Assembly (NCBI GenBank): GCA_027061855.1 | Contig: JAMOVT010000098.1 | Coordinates: 1-36,539 of the forward strand | DNA from: Flavobacteriales bacterium | Lineage (GTDB): Bacteria > Bacteroidota > Bacteroidia > Flavobacteriales > Flavobacteriaceae | DNA length: 36,539 nucleotides | Direction: 5' to 3' | In this document: positions 9,115-18,341 of the stretch, in pieces | How positions within the stretch are numbered: the first letter of the stretch is position 1 | Layout of the letters: each line of letters begins with the position of its first letter | Made by a program: the position numbers and the translations under genes | Notes under the pieces: generated by a model | Told to the model about the DNA's origin: nothing | The model's database searches: none | Seen by the model: only the letters and a program-made list of their open reading frames with translations

Positions 9115-11571
9115 ATGGAAAATCAATTTTCATTTGATGATCAATCTTCTTTTGATTTTAAACCTCTTCTGATTAAAATTATAAAAAATTGGAAATGGTA
9201 TGTCCTAGTATTATTCTTGGCTCTTTTCATTGCCCATTATATCAATGTAAGGAAACAAAACATTTACGAGCTTGACAATTATGTAACCGTAAAAGATGAA
9301 AACAATCCATGGTTTACCTCCAATATGAGTTTGGTTTTTAATTGGGGCGGTGTCAGTGACAAAGTCGATTTATTTATTACCACTCTAAAATCCCGGACTC
9401 ATAATGAAAAGGTGGTGTCCGATTTGAAATCCTATTTGACTTATTATAAAAAAGGAAAATACAATCTGATTGATATATATAATAAAACTCCCTTTCTTTT
9501 TGAACTCGACAGTACAAAATACCAATTAATCAATACGCCGATTGAAATAAATATTCTGGATAATGAGTCTTTCAGACTAAAAGTCAATCCGAAAGATAAA
9601 AACCAAACTTTATATAATTATTCTACTAAAAAAAGTAAAAAAATCACTCTTGAAAAATATGAAGGCACTTTCCGGTTCGGAGAAAAAATAGATCTTCCTT
9701 TTTTACATGGGACTTTTGTATTAAAACCCTCAAATTCTTTTGATAAAAAAACGGCTTATTTTATCAAGCTCTCGGATTTTTATTCAACCGTAAATTACTA
9801 TAAAAACGGCTTAAAGGTAAAGCCGAAAAACAAAAATTCCTCTATTCTAATTCTTTCTTTAAGGGGAACTAACAAACAAAAATTAGCTGACTATCTCAAT
9901 CGCACCACTTCTTTATTGCAAGAACAAATTCTGAAAGACAAAAATAAGTTTGCCGTAAATACAATTAAATTCATCGATTCCATTTTGGTAGGAATTCAAT
10001 CGGACTTATCGCAATCGGCAAAGAGTTTAAAAGAATTTGTTAAAAACAAAAGTGTGTTAAATCTGGATGATCCCAGCAGTAAGCTTTATGAGAAAGTAAC
10101 CGCATTGGATTTACAAAAAAGCAATTTGTTACAAAAACAAATGTATTATAATCAGCTTCTGGATTATTTACAAAACAAAAAAAATTATGAAGATATTCCG
10201 GCTCCTACGGTAGTTGGAATCGATGATCCTACTATCGTTGAAAAGATTTCAAAGATTACACAATTAGCCATAGTGCGTAAAAAAAGTTTATTGAACTTTC
10301 AGGAAAATTCACTCCCCATTCAAAAAATGGATTTGGAAATTGAGTCATTACGTTCTTCATTATTGGAAACAGCTCAATCGGCTTTGAGAAATATAAAACG
10401 GGAATTAGGCTTAATAAATCAAAAGATCCGAAAAGTTGAAAGAGAAATCAACAAATTACCCGAGGAAAAACAAACTTTGTTGAGTTTAAAACGCCAATTT
10501 GATCTCAAAGAAGAAATTTATAATGAACTTCTTCAAAAAAGAAATGAAGCGAGTATTGTCAAAGCTTCCAATGTCTCCGATCTTAAAATTATTGACAAAG
10601 CAAAAGACATCGGCCAAGCTCCCGTTGCCCCCAATCGCAAAATCAATTATTTGATAGCGTTGGGAGCAGGTCTCTTGCTTCCTACATTATTACTACTTAT
10701 TCAGTTTTTGCTCGACAATAAAATTCACGATATATCGGAAATAGAAGATATTACGGAAACACCTGTATTAGGACAAATATACCATTACAGCAAAGACGGG
10801 AATTTACCGGTAAAAGAAGAACCGAAAGGTTTGGTAAGTGAATCATTTCGCTCTTTACGTTCAGCTTTTCGATTTATCTTTCCCGAACATACCGATACCC
10901 AAACTTTATTGGTCACCTCTACTATTTCCGGGGAAGGAAAAACCTTTATATCTTCCAATCTGGCATTGATACAAGCCATGAGTGGCAAAAAAACCATATT
11001 ATTGGGATTTGATTTACGTAAGCCTAAATTAGATCAATACTTTAAAGAAGCAGAGAATTTGGAGAGAGGCTTATCCGACTTTCTTGCAGAGAATGCAAAT
11101 ATTGAAGACATTATTGTCCCTACCGAGCATGAGAATCTTCACATTATATCTGCCGGAAAAATTCCTCCCAATCCTTCTGAACTAATTTTAAGGGATACTT
11201 TGGCTCAACTTTTTAAAGAATTAAAAAAAAGATATGATATAATTATAGTTGATGCGCCTCCTATCGGGTTGGTTTCGGATGCTTTGGAATTACAAAAACA
11301 TGCCGATATTGTCTCTTTTATTATCCGTGAGGATTATTCATTAAAGGATTTTATCAAAGACATTGATGAAAGATATTTAAGTAAAAAGATGAAAAATTTA
11401 AGTATTATTTACAATGATTTTAAAACCGGCTTCCTAAAAAAATACGGTTATGGACAAGGATATGGATACGGCTATGGATATGGATACGGACATGGGTATT
11501 TTGAACAAGATCGGGGATTCTTGGGTAAATTATTCTTAAAAATCAAAAAATTATTAGGAAAAGAACGCTAA
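9115..11571 (+). CDS. Polysaccharide co-polymerase / tyrosine autokinase (Wzc-like)
   Basis: An 818-residue inner-membrane protein joining a Wzz-like chain-length domain to a cytoplasmic BY-kinase. The first membrane helix is near residues 27-45, a long periplasmic part with coiled coils runs to about 500, and the second helix is near 510-535. The kinase has Walker A SGEGKT (605-610), Walker A' GFDLRKP with Asp633, and Walker B IIIVDAPP with Asp713. The tail carries eight tyrosines, mostly alternating with glycine (777-795), the expected autophosphorylation cluster. Such proteins control the length and export of capsule or exopolysaccharide with the Wza-type channel encoded just before it. 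The stop overlaps that of the convergent HMG-CoA reductase. No glycosyltransferases adjoin it here. Confidence 0.92.
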   Translation: MENQFSFDDQSSFDFKPLLIKIIKNWKWYVLVLFLALFIAHYINVRKQNIYELDNYVTVKDENNPWFTSNMSLVFNWGGVSDKVDLFITTLKSRTHNEKVVSDLKSYLTYYKKGKYNLIDIYNKTPFLFELDSTKYQLINTPIEINILDNESFRLKVNPKDKNQTLYNYSTKKSKKITLEKYEGTFRFGEKIDLPFLHGTFVLKPSNSFDKKTAYFIKLSDFYSTVNYYKNGLKVKPKNKNSSILILSLRGTNKQKLADYLNRTTSLLQEQILKDKNKFAVNTIKFIDSILVGIQSDLSQSAKSLKEFVKNKSVLNLDDPSSKLYEKVTALDLQKSNLLQKQMYYNQLLDYLQNKKNYEDIPAPTVVGIDDPTIVEKISKITQLAIVRKKSLLNFQENSLPIQKMDLEIESLRSSLLETAQSALRNIKRELGLINQKIRKVEREINKLPEEKQTLLSLKRQFDLKEEIYNELLQKRNEASIVKASNVSDLKIIDKAKDIGQAPVAPNRKINYLIALGAGLLLPTLLLLIQFLLDNKIHDISEIEDITETPVLGQIYHYSKDGNLPVKEEPKGLVSESFRSLRSAFRFIFPEHTDTQTLLVTSTISGEGKTFISSNLALIQAMSGKKTILLGFDLRKPKLDQYFKEAENLERGLSDFLAENANIEDIIVPTEHENLHIISAGKIPPNPSELILRDTLAQLFKELKKRYDIIIVDAPPIGLVSDALELQKHADIVSFIIREDYSLKDFIKDIDERYLSKKMKNLSIIYNDFKTGFLKKYGYGQGYGYGYGYGYGHGYFEQDRGFLGKLFLKIKKLLGKER

Positions 11572-12857
11572 GTTTTTTGCAAAAATTCTTTTAAAGCCTT
11601 GACACTTACCTTTTTTTGCGCAAAATATTTGCGTGCTTCAACAGATTTCTGCTCAGAAGCGCCTAATAATTGAAGCAGATTATTCAAATGCATTTTCATA
11701 TGTCCTTGTTGAATTCCTTCGGTAATTAAGGCATTGACAGCCGCAAAATTTTGTGCCAAACCCGCAGAAGCAATAATACCCATTAACTCTTTTGCCGAAG
11801 GGTTTCCCAGTAATTGCAAAGAAAATTTCACCAAGGGATGTATGCCCGTCAGCCCTCCTACGGTCCCAATGGCCAATGGCATTTCTATATGATAATGAAA
11901 CATTCCATCCTTTACCTCTGCATGAGAAAGAGAGGTATATCGACCGTCTTTTGATGCATAGGCATGTGCATCGGCTTCTACGGCACGAAAATCATTTCCG
12001 GTTGCAAGAATAACTGCATCCACTCCATTCATAATTCCTTTATTGTGCGTCACGGCGCGATAAGGTTCTTTCTCGGCAATATTAATCGCTGTAATAAATT
12101 TTCTCGCATATTCCTCACCGGATATATTTTGGGTTGCCAATTCATTTACCGGACAAGAAACCTCACTTCTTACAATACATTCCGGAGTAAAATTAGACAG
12201 AATAGACATAATGATTTGCGTTTGCGCCTTCATTCTGTCCGGCATTAATTCTACAAAAACCATCGCGATTTCCTCCAATATCGTATTGATAAAATTGGCC
12301 CCCATAGAGTCAACCGTGTCAAATTTGGCTTCAATTTGGTAATATCCGGGCAAAAGAGAAGTTTTGTCAATCAGGTTTAAAGAAAGTAATCCTCCCCCCC
12401 GGCTTTTCATATTTTCCTGTAAGGGGTTTATACGATGAATTATTTTTCCTTTGTTTTCCTCAAAAAAAGTAATTAGTTCCTCTTTCTTTCCTTCATAAAT
12501 TAAATGAACATGTCCGGGTTTTACTGTTTGGACTACCTTTGCGGTAAACCCTCCTTTTTCCAACCAGAATTTAGCGGCTTTTGAAGAAGCGGCCACTATC
12601 GAACTTTCTTCGATTACCATAGGAATCGCATATATTTTTCCGTTAATGAGAAAATTGGGAGAAATGGCATAAGGCAAATAAAAATTGGAAACCGGATTTT
12701 CAATGAATCCATCATGTAATTCCTGTAATTTTTCATCGGAATTCCAGTATTGTCTTAATACTCTTTCAATGGATGAATCTCCGTTAAAATAATTCTCTTT
12801 CAGCCACTGAATCTTCTGTTCTTTGTTTAATTTGGAAAAACCTTTAACTTTGCTCAT
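11568..12857 (-). CDS. Hydroxymethylglutaryl-CoA reductase, class II (degradative type)
   Basis: A 429-residue enzyme interconverting HMG-CoA and mevalonate. Class II features are clear: the family segment VSNFYLPYAISPNFLING, then AIPMVIEESSIVAASSKAAKFW with the catalytic Glu; KGIMNGVDAVILATGNDFRAVEADAHAYAS with the catalytic Lys and Asp region; and GIQQGHMKMH with the C-terminal His. Databases call this class degradative, but in Bacteroidota with a mevalonate pathway it probably works in the synthetic direction for isoprenoids; that is inference. The frame is open to a TTG at 12881; the ATG at 12857 (MSKVKGFSKL) is preferred. Divergent from coaX; its TAG shares bases with the TAA of the convergent kinase gene. 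Confidence 0.92.
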   Translation of the reverse strand: MSKVKGFSKLNKEQKIQWLKENYFNGDSSIERVLRQYWNSDEKLQELHDGFIENPVSNFYLPYAISPNFLINGKIYAIPMVIEESSIVAASSKAAKFWLEKGGFTAKVVQTVKPGHVHLIYEGKKEELITFFEENKGKIIHRINPLQENMKSRGGGLLSLNLIDKTSLLPGYYQIEAKFDTVDSMGANFINTILEEIAMVFVELMPDRMKAQTQIIMSILSNFTPECIVRSEVSCPVNELATQNISGEEYARKFITAINIAEKEPYRAVTHNKGIMNGVDAVILATGNDFRAVEADAHAYASKDGRYTSLSHAEVKDGMFHYHIEMPLAIGTVGGLTGIHPLVKFSLQLLGNPSAKELMGIIASAGLAQNFAAVNALITEGIQQGHMKMHLNNLLQLLGASEQKSVEARKYFAQKKVSVKALKEFLQKT

Positions 12858-12908
12858 TAAATTTAGAAATTTAAAACGCAAGATAAGAAATATTGCTCAA
12901 AATAAAGG

Positions 12909-13649
12909 ATGAATTTACTGATAGACATAGGAAATACCCGTATCAAAACCGCTCTCTTCGATTCGAAAAACAAATTGGTTCAAGAGAATGTGATACCGGT
13001 AAAACAAATAGTCAAAAAACTGGATACATTATTGAAATACTACCCTGTCACTCATGCTTTAATTTCAACAACCGGAAAAACCTTGGGCATAATTGAAAGC
13101 ATTCTTGACAAAAAAGAAATAATATTTTTTTATCTCAATACCCGTTTACGCTTACCTTTTCAATTGGACTATGAAAATGAAGAAAAATTAGGCGCTGACA
13201 GAATAGCACTCGCTGCGGGGGCAATTCAAAAAGCTCCGAACAAAAACCGTTTGATAATAGACGCGGGAACTTGCATTACCTATGATTTTATCGATAATAA
13301 AAATATTTTCAGAGGAGGTGCCATCAGTCCGGGTATTGATTTACGCTTAAAAAGTATGCATGATTATACGGCCAACCTCCCTTTGATTAACTTGGACTCT
13401 TTGCAAGAAAATATACCGCTTACAGGAAAAGATACAATCGCTTGTATGAAATCGGGTGCCGTTAGAGGTGCTGCCAATGAAATCGAATCATTTATTGTTA
13501 AATATAAGCTAAAACATAAAGATTTAACGGTTTTTTTAACAGGTGGAAGCCAAATAATTTTGGAAAGATACTTAAAAAATAAGATATTTGTCAATTCGAA
13601 ATTCCTTTTGTTTGAAGGAATGAATGTCATTTTAAACATGAACAAATAA
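12909..13649 (+). CDS. coaX: Type III pantothenate kinase
   Basis: A 246-residue ASKHA-fold kinase that phosphorylates pantothenate, the first step of CoA synthesis. It shows the phosphate-binding start LLIDIGNTRIKTALFD, the mid motif LGADRIALAAGAI, LIIDAGTCITYDFID, GGAISPGIDLRLKSMHDYTANLP and the C-terminal FLTGG. The size is typical of CoaX. It heads a compact + strand run in which the next gene starts 4 bases after its stop. Its position ahead of an outer-membrane protein, a TPR protein and LptC is, from memory, common in Flavobacteriia; the functional reason is not evident. Confidence 0.95.
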   Translation: MNLLIDIGNTRIKTALFDSKNKLVQENVIPVKQIVKKLDTLLKYYPVTHALISTTGKTLGIIESILDKKEIIFFYLNTRLRLPFQLDYENEEKLGADRIALAAGAIQKAPNKNRLIIDAGTCITYDFIDNKNIFRGGAISPGIDLRLKSMHDYTANLPLINLDSLQENIPLTGKDTIACMKSGAVRGAANEIESFIVKYKLKHKDLTVFLTGGSQIILERYLKNKIFVNSKFLLFEGMNVILNMNK

Positions 13650-13653
13650 TCAT

Positions 13654-14901
13654 ATGAAATTAAAACACAGCTTATACGCGTTAATCTTATTACTCAGTAT
13701 TACTACATATTCGCAAGACGGCTCACCTTCTCCCTATTCCTACTTTGGTTTGGGAGACACTTCCTTTAAAGGAACTACCGAGTATATTTCAATGGGAGGA
13801 ATTAATTCATATACCGATAGCTTACATTACAACATCAATTCTCCGGCTTCTTTGTCACGTTTAAAATATGTAACTTTAAATATAGGAATGAGTAATCGTT
13901 TCATTTCAATGGAAGATAATAATGAGAAAGTAAATGCTTCCTCTCATAATATTTCCTATTTTGCCTTGGGACTGCCTATTGGAAAAAAAGCCGGACTGGG
14001 TTTTGGTATTTTACCTGAAACATCCAGCAATTTTAAAATTTATAAAGAAGAAAACACTGGGATATATACTTACGAAGGTTTTGGCGGTTTAAGTCGTTTA
14101 TTTATAGCTGCATCTTACAAACTAAACGACAATTTATCTTTCGGAGTGGAATTTCAACACCATTTTGGCTATTTGAGACAAGAAAATATTTGGATTCCAG
14201 AAGGTTCCTCAACATATACCAGAGAAGATAATAATGAAGACCTCTCGGCCAGTACCGTAAAATTATCCGGATTATTTACTTACCCCCTCAAAAACAAAAA
14301 ATACATTTCTGCCAATCTAGATTATCAGATTGGACAAAATTTAGATGCCCACTATACCGGATCAATCCGTCTAATACGGGTGACCCCTTCCGGAAGAGAG
14401 TTGGTAGTATCCAGAATTGATAAAGCCGAGGAAGACGGAAAAGTTTCTCTGCCGGCAGTAGTGGATGCAGGAGTCGGGATTGGAGAAAAAAACAAATGGT
14501 TTGCAGGTGCCGGCTTTACTTATGTAGGTTTAAAAGGCTTCAAAAATGAATTTATGGATCCTTCCTATGTACAATATAACGACGCTTATACTTATCATAT
14601 TGGCGGAATGTATACGCCTGAATATAACTCTATTACAGGCTACTGGAAAAAAATAAGTTTTCGCGGAGGCGCCTACTATAAACAAACCGGCTTAACTATC
14701 TATGGAGAAGAGATAAAAGACTTTGGCATAACTTTTGGATTAGGATTACCGAGTTTAAAAGCTTTGTCCAATTTGAACCTTGGATTTGAGCTGGGAACCA
14801 GAGGAACAACAAACAATAATTTGGTTAAAGAAAATTATTTTAACTTGCACGTCAGTTTTTCATTAAACGACATTTGGTTCATAAAAAGAAAAATTAATTA
14901 A
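13654..14901 (+). CDS. Outer-membrane beta-barrel protein of unknown function
   Basis: A 415-residue secreted protein. A signal peptide of about 20 residues (MKLKHSLYALILLLSITTYS) is followed by SPSPYSYFGLGD, an opening common in putative outer-membrane proteins of this phylum. The mature part alternates short amphipathic beta-strands with glycine- and aromatic-rich turns (GLGFGILPETS, GGLSRLFIAASYKL, LSFGVEFQHHFGY), as expected for a FadL/OMPP1-like barrel. The substrate is unknown. It sits between coaX and a TPR protein, 4 and 11 bases apart, and ahead of lptC, so an envelope role is plausible. The C-terminus ends in ...KRKIN rather than the aromatic residue usual for barrels, a small caveat. 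Confidence 0.75.
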   Translation: MKLKHSLYALILLLSITTYSQDGSPSPYSYFGLGDTSFKGTTEYISMGGINSYTDSLHYNINSPASLSRLKYVTLNIGMSNRFISMEDNNEKVNASSHNISYFALGLPIGKKAGLGFGILPETSSNFKIYKEENTGIYTYEGFGGLSRLFIAASYKLNDNLSFGVEFQHHFGYLRQENIWIPEGSSTYTREDNNEDLSASTVKLSGLFTYPLKNKKYISANLDYQIGQNLDAHYTGSIRLIRVTPSGRELVVSRIDKAEEDGKVSLPAVVDAGVGIGEKNKWFAGAGFTYVGLKGFKNEFMDPSYVQYNDAYTYHIGGMYTPEYNSITGYWKKISFRGGAYYKQTGLTIYGEEIKDFGITFGLGLPSLKALSNLNLGFELGTRGTTNNNLVKENYFNLHVSFSLNDIWFIKRKIN

Positions 14902-14912
14902 AATAGCATATT

Positions 14913-16304
14913 ATGAAAAGGATTTATTTTTTAATGTTAGCGGTATTTTTATTCAACGGCTTGGTTGCACAAGAGCAAACCGGTGATAAGAAACAATGTG
15001 ACGTTACATTGAGTTTGGAAAGAGATTATCTCAAATCAGGAAAATATAACGAAGCCCTTGAATATTGGGAAAAAGTATATAAAAGTTGCCCTACACATAG
15101 TGAGGCAGTATATTCCGATGGTGTGAAAATCTATAAATACAAATATAAAAAAGCTTTAAAAAGCGGTAATAAAGCTGAAGCCGAAGTTGATTACAACAAA
15201 TTGATGGAACTTTATGACAACTGGGTTAAAAACTTTCCAAATACAAAATATATCGGGAAAATATACCAAGATAAAGGTCTGTTAATGCTCGAAGCTAAAA
15301 AAGGAACCGATGAGGAACTTTACAACATTTTCCATGAAGGTTATACCAAAGGAAAAAGCACTTTCACTAATCCAAAAGCTTTATATGCATATTTCAAATA
15401 TGCTGTTAAAATGTATAAAAACAATAAATTGTCCTTTGAAGATCTAATCAATCTCTATGATGACATCCAAGTCACCATCAATAAATCTACGGATAAATAC
15501 ACCGGAATGATGGAAAAACTGCTCAAAAAAGAAGAGCAAGGTCAATTATTGAAAAGTGAAGAAAAGAAATTAAAAGCCATCCAAAAAAATATTCCGGTAT
15601 ATGCCGTTATTTCAAAAAATATGGATTTGATTCTGGGTGAATTAGGAGACTGTAAACACTTGGTTCCTTTATACAAAAGGAAGTTCGAAGAAAACAAAAA
15701 CAATGCAGCTTGGTTGAGAAAAGCAGCCGGTAATTTGAGTAAAAAAGATTGTTCAAACGACCCTATCTTTGCTCAATTAGTAACGCAATTGGATAAAATC
15801 GAGCCTTCATATAGCTCTGCCTATTACCTAGGAATCCTAAACGAGAAGAAGGGTAAATTAACCAGCGCCGAACAATATTACAAAAAAGCGGTTTCTTTAA
15901 CCGATAATGCCTATGACAAAGCAAAAGTCTATTATAAATTGGCCAAACTATCCAAGAAAAAAGGTTTGAAATCTCAAGCAAGAAATTATGCATACAAAGC
16001 ATTGGAATACAAACCCTCTATGGGAAGTGCTTATTTGTTGATTGCCAATTTATATGCTACCAGTGCAAACAGCTGTGGAAATGACGAGTTCAGTAAACGA
16101 GCTACCTTCTGGTTAGCCGCAGACATGGCAGACAAAGCAGCAAAAGTGGATCCTGCTATTGCCAAACATGCGAGAAAAGTTGCTAAAAATTATAGATTAA
16201 AGGCCCCCAGCAAAGAGATGATTTTTATGCAAAACATGGCAGGAAAAACAGTTCCATTGAAATGTTGGATAGGAAAAAGTGTTCGAGTGCCTGCTGTAAA
16301 ATAA
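14913..16304 (+). CDS. Secreted tetratricopeptide-repeat protein
   Basis: A 463-residue periplasmic or membrane-associated protein. A signal peptide (residues 1-19, ending GLVA before Q20) is followed by helix-turn-helix repeats of TPR type: LKSGKYNEALEYWEKVYKSC near the N-terminus and, near the C-terminus, AYYLGILNEKKGKLTSAEQY and KVYYKLAKLSKKKG. The protein is lysine-rich with conserved-looking cysteines in the repeats. TPR proteins are assembly scaffolds. Its place between an outer-membrane barrel gene and lptC suggests work in envelope biogenesis, but no specific function is recognised. Spacing of 11 and 7 bases supports co-transcription. Confidence 0.8.
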   Translation: MKRIYFLMLAVFLFNGLVAQEQTGDKKQCDVTLSLERDYLKSGKYNEALEYWEKVYKSCPTHSEAVYSDGVKIYKYKYKKALKSGNKAEAEVDYNKLMELYDNWVKNFPNTKYIGKIYQDKGLLMLEAKKGTDEELYNIFHEGYTKGKSTFTNPKALYAYFKYAVKMYKNNKLSFEDLINLYDDIQVTINKSTDKYTGMMEKLLKKEEQGQLLKSEEKKLKAIQKNIPVYAVISKNMDLILGELGDCKHLVPLYKRKFEENKNNAAWLRKAAGNLSKKDCSNDPIFAQLVTQLDKIEPSYSSAYYLGILNEKKGKLTSAEQYYKKAVSLTDNAYDKAKVYYKLAKLSKKKGLKSQARNYAYKALEYKPSMGSAYLLIANLYATSANSCGNDEFSKRATFWLAADMADKAAKVDPAIAKHARKVAKNYRLKAPSKEMIFMQNMAGKTVPLKCWIGKSVRVPAVK

Positions 16305-16311
16305 AAACCTG

Positions 16312-16878
16312 ATGTTTGCTAAAATAAAATCTTTTAAAAGCATTGTCGTAATACTATTTATGACAATGCTTTTTTCTTGTCATACAGAATCAGTCAAGCA
16401 AAATAACGATACCGGAATTAAGGATTTACCCCTTTCTATTACCGAGGATTTTTTATTGACTTATACATTGAATGGAAATAAAGTATTAAGCCTGTCCGCT
16501 CCAATAATGGAAGATTATTCCAACAAAACCGATTTTCAATATCAATATTTTCCAAAAACATTTAAAGTGATTCTCACGAATAAAAAAACTCCCGATAGTA
16601 CAATTATCACTGCTGACAGAGCGTACATATATAAAAAACCCGACTTAACGGAATTGATCGGCCATGTAAAGATAAGAAACACTTCCGGTGGAAGTTTGGA
16701 AACCGGCTTGCTCTATTGGGATGCACAGAACAATCATATTTTCGGGGAAGAAGAGACATTATTGCAGCAAAACGGCGAACGTATCCAAGGAACCGGATTT
16801 GATTCAAGTTTGGATTTTAAAAATGTACGTATTAATAAAATGTCTGGAGAAATCAAAATCAATCAAAAAAACAATTAA
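16312..16878 (+). CDS. lptC: LPS export ABC transporter periplasmic protein LptC (lipoprotein form)
   Basis: A 188-residue LptC-like protein that would pass lipopolysaccharide from the LptBFG inner-membrane complex to the periplasmic bridge. In this phylum LptC is commonly a lipoprotein: the signal sequence ends TMLFSC with the acylated Cys at residue 23. The beta-jellyroll body shows the family pattern, with YPFP-like FPKTFKVILTNKK, ITADRAYIYKKPDLTELIGHVKI and the late TGFDSSLDFKNVRINKMSGEIKI. The length is right for LptC. It lies mid-operon, 7 bases after the TPR gene and 21 before a second lipoprotein gene. Confidence 0.85.
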   Translation: MFAKIKSFKSIVVILFMTMLFSCHTESVKQNNDTGIKDLPLSITEDFLLTYTLNGNKVLSLSAPIMEDYSNKTDFQYQYFPKTFKVILTNKKTPDSTIITADRAYIYKKPDLTELIGHVKIRNTSGGSLETGLLYWDAQNNHIFGEEETLLQQNGERIQGTGFDSSLDFKNVRINKMSGEIKINQKNN

Positions 16879-16899
16879 ATTTACATTAAATAAAATCTT

Positions 16900-17448
16900 A
16901 TGAAATCTGTCGCCCTCATTTTTTTCAGCACAATATTGCTTTTTTCATGTGCAAGCTATAAACAAAAAGGAATAAAAATAAAAGGACAAACAAACCTTCA
17001 TAGCATTAATAATCAAGATGAAAATGTTATTACCGAAGAGAATTTTAGAATTCTTCCCAATACTCAAATCGAATACAAAAAAGATGCAATAGGAGCAGGA
17101 TATTATACATTAATTCCGGGAAACAAAACGGTATTTATTTATACTTTGGAAGAAAAACCAAAAAACAAAAATCTACGGGATGCCGGCTACAAAGAAGAAA
17201 TACTTTTTGAATGGGAAGGAAATTTAAAAGAGATGGAATTGAAAGACAAAGAGCTTTCCAAAGTAAATATGCTCGTTGGAATGCATGGCTTTTTTAAAAA
17301 AGCAGGTGTATTTCCCGTTACCAAAGGATATCTAAAAATCGATTTGCCTCAAAAAGATATGATGCATGTTTATATCAAGATTGAAGATCCTGTTTATATG
17401 TTGCGAAAAAAAGAAATTGAAAAAGAAATTCCATTGATTATTAAATAA
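16900..17448 (+). CDS. Lipoprotein of unknown function
   Basis: A 182-residue protein with a clear lipoprotein signal: MKSVALIFFSTILLFSC, Cys17 as the acylation site. The mature part is hydrophilic, mixed alpha/beta by eye, with IGAGYYTLIPGNKTVFIYTLEE in the first half and a charged C-terminus rich in Lys and Glu. I recognise no domain. Its position directly after lptC and 5 bases before the ChaN-like gene places it in an envelope-directed operon; function cannot be assigned. Confidence 0.75.
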   Translation: MKSVALIFFSTILLFSCASYKQKGIKIKGQTNLHSINNQDENVITEENFRILPNTQIEYKKDAIGAGYYTLIPGNKTVFIYTLEEKPKNKNLRDAGYKEEILFEWEGNLKEMELKDKELSKVNMLVGMHGFFKKAGVFPVTKGYLKIDLPQKDMMHVYIKIEDPVYMLRKKEIEKEIPLIIK

Positions 17449-17453
17449 ATAAA

Positions 17454-18341
17454 ATGAAAAAATTTAGTCTCTTCATCTTCCTGCTTAGCGGTTTCCTATT
17501 ACAAGCACAAAAAGCAGAAGCCTTTAAAATTTATAATAAAAACGGTAAAAAGGTTTCCTATAAAAAACTTTTAAAAAAAGCACAAAAAGCAGATATTGTT
17601 TTTATTGGTGAAGAACATGATAATCCAGTGGCTCATTGGTTTGAAATCAAGATTACAAAAGATCTTTATTCTATCCTTCAAAAAGAAGGGAAAAACAGAA
17701 AATTGGAGCTTGGCGCTGAGATGATGGAATCCGATAATATGGATGCTTATCAACGATATTTAAAAGGAGAGATTGATTACAAACAACTAGAAAAAGAAGC
17801 GAGACTTTGGCCTAATTTTAAAACCGACTATAAACCTCTTCTGGATTTTGCCAAAGAAAAAAAACTTCCCTTTATTGCTACAAATATTCCTCGTCGCTAC
17901 GCCAATAAAGTATTTAAAAAAGGGTTTAAAGCATTGGACAGCATCAGTGACAAAGAAAAGAACTGGATAGCTCCCCTTCCCATTACATATGATTCCACTC
18001 TAACTTCTTATGTCGCCATGACCAAAATGGAGCATATGAAATTTATGCCGAAAAACATGCAAAAAAATATGCCAAAAGCTCAGGCTGTAAAAGATGCAAC
18101 AATGGCCTATTTTATCCTAAAAAATCACAAAAAAGGAAATATTTTTGTCCATTATAACGGAAGTTATCATTCTAATGATTACCAAGGAATTGTATGGTAC
18201 ATTAAAAAAGAAGCTCCCGATACCAATATACTAACCATTGATGTCGAAACACAAGAATCATTAAAAAAACTCAATCCGGAAAACAAAAATAAAGCCGATT
18301 TTATCATTGTTGTTGACCCGGATTTCCCTCGTTCTTATTAA
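17454..18341 (+). CDS. ChaN-family (cofactor/haem-binding, TIKI-superfamily) secreted protein
   Basis: A 295-residue protein with a signal peptide (residues 1-19, ending FLLQA before Q) and the ChaN/DUF399 fold. Diagnostic parts are IVFIGEEHDNPVAHWFEI near the N-terminus, LELGAEMMESDNMDAYQRYL, LPFIATNIPRRYANKV and the late IFVHYNGSYHSNDYQGIVWY. The GEEHD and H(Y)NGSYH motifs carry the metal- or haem-contacting acidic and His residues of the wider EreA/ChaN/TIKI group. ChaN of Campylobacter binds haem, but whether this one is a haem protein or a hydrolase is open. Its TAA overlaps the rnhA ATG by one base. Confidence 0.85.
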   Translation: MKKFSLFIFLLSGFLLQAQKAEAFKIYNKNGKKVSYKKLLKKAQKADIVFIGEEHDNPVAHWFEIKITKDLYSILQKEGKNRKLELGAEMMESDNMDAYQRYLKGEIDYKQLEKEARLWPNFKTDYKPLLDFAKEKKLPFIATNIPRRYANKVFKKGFKALDSISDKEKNWIAPLPITYDSTLTSYVAMTKMEHMKFMPKNMQKNMPKAQAVKDATMAYFILKNHKKGNIFVHYNGSYHSNDYQGIVWYIKKEAPDTNILTIDVETQESLKKLNPENKNKADFIIVVDPDFPRSY

